Position numbers and translations under genes: made by a program. From Streptomyces cinnamoneus (lineage in GTDB: Bacteria > Actinomycetota > Actinomycetes > Streptomycetales > Streptomycetaceae), in assembly GCF_014650495.1 (NCBI RefSeq), contig NZ_BMVB01000028.1, positions 1-61,992 on the forward strand: a stretch of 61,992 nt of DNA, written 5' to 3'. Shown piece after piece: positions 61,917-61,992 of the stretch (its first letter is position 1; each line of letters opens with the position of its first letter). The notes beneath the pieces are model-generated. The model saw only the letters and a list, made by a program, of their open reading frames with translations. It did not search any database and was not told the DNA's origin.

Positions 61917-61992
61917 ATGGCAACGGCGCCTAGCGTCTCGTACTCGATGACGGTCCGACTGGAGGTCCCTGCGGGTGGGACGGCCGTCAGCC
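61917..61992 (+). CDS. NAD-dependent malic enzyme (malate oxidoreductase), 5' end only
   Basis: Only the first 25 codons are in the window. They read MATAPSVSYSMTVRLEVPAG and on to TAVS, the start of Streptomyces malate oxidoreductases that carry an N-terminal ACT domain, consistent with the remembered order next to helD. Ribosome-binding site AGAGGAAA lies about seven bases upstream. The catalytic domains are outside the window, so the product name rests on the short N-terminal match and synteny. Confidence 0.7.
   Translation, partial: MATAPSVSYSMTVRLEVPAGGTAVS

Noticed and set aside
61592..61918. A 108-codon minus-strand frame before the malic enzyme gene
   Set aside because: It runs across hairpins and the ribosome-binding site of the next gene, with no coding bias.

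Overview
The window is high-GC chromosomal DNA of a Streptomyces or a very close relative. Supporting features are GTG/TTG starts, strong third-position GC bias, MtrA/MtrB/LpqB, a 180-kDa-type NAD-glutamate dehydrogenase, a pair of PkaA/PkaB-like kinases, a LAXTG surface protein and a TTA codon in a regulator. From memory, the gene order follows the conserved core of the S. coelicolor chromosome from about SCO3014 (mtnA) down to SCO2951 (malic enzyme). I did not run an alignment. No insertion sequence, prophage, integrase, tRNA or CRISPR array was seen.

Layout. 0-9 kb: the 3' tail of a 5S rRNA, a polytopic membrane protein, mtnA coupled by a 4-base overlap to mtrA-mtrB-lpqB, a ComF-like phosphoribosyltransferase and the ribosome hibernation factor. 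9-17 kb: an orphan LuxR-type response regulator, an AlkX/YcaQ-like DNA glycosylase and a GNAT acetyltransferase (both on the minus strand), secA, an Rv3235-family protein, a DUF6912 protein and a HAD protein. 17-22 kb: NAD-dependent glutamate dehydrogenase. 22-36.5 kb: a block of cell-surface sugar genes. It holds a PIG-V-like mannosyltransferase, GtrA, a sugar-1-phosphate nucleotidyltransferase, a polyprenol-phosphate mannose synthase, several GT-C membrane proteins, a GT2/CDP-glycerol glycerophosphotransferase fusion, a GT4 enzyme, and a divergent GT2 and GT39 pair. 36.5-40.1 kb: a sugar ABC importer whose first permease carries an unusual inserted domain. 40.3-47.4 kb: an FHA-FtsK/EssC-like ATPase divergent from two membrane Ser/Thr kinases. 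47.4-56 kb: prfB, a LAXTG repeat protein, a small zinc-ribbon membrane protein, ftsE-ftsX, an S41 peptidase, smpB, ssrA (tmRNA) and a three-repeat secreted protein. 56-62 kb: LysR and CGNR regulators, a SigU-like ECF sigma factor with its anti-sigma factor, a HelD-type RNA polymerase recycling ATPase, and the first 76 bases of a malic enzyme gene.

How the genes fit together. The window joins envelope signalling (MtrAB-LpqB, PkaA/PkaB), secretion and division (SecA, FtsEX, S41 peptidase), wall glycopolymer synthesis (22-36 kb) and ribosome or transcription rescue (HPF, RF2, SmpB/tmRNA, HelD). The most speculative but interesting proposal is a phospho-signalling module at 40.3-47.4 kb. The cytoplasmic linker of the PkaA-like kinase has five short Thr-x-(Val/Tyr)-(Leu/Met) motifs. 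The adjacent divergent gene encodes an FHA protein with intact phosphothreonine-binding residues, fused to an FtsK/EssC-type ATPase that lacks the usual membrane hairpin and has no ESX partners in the window. Other notable points are a shortened tmRNA tag, a MalF-P2-like insertion in the sugar permease, a candidate small RNA upstream of the malic enzyme gene, and a TTA-containing CGNR regulator.
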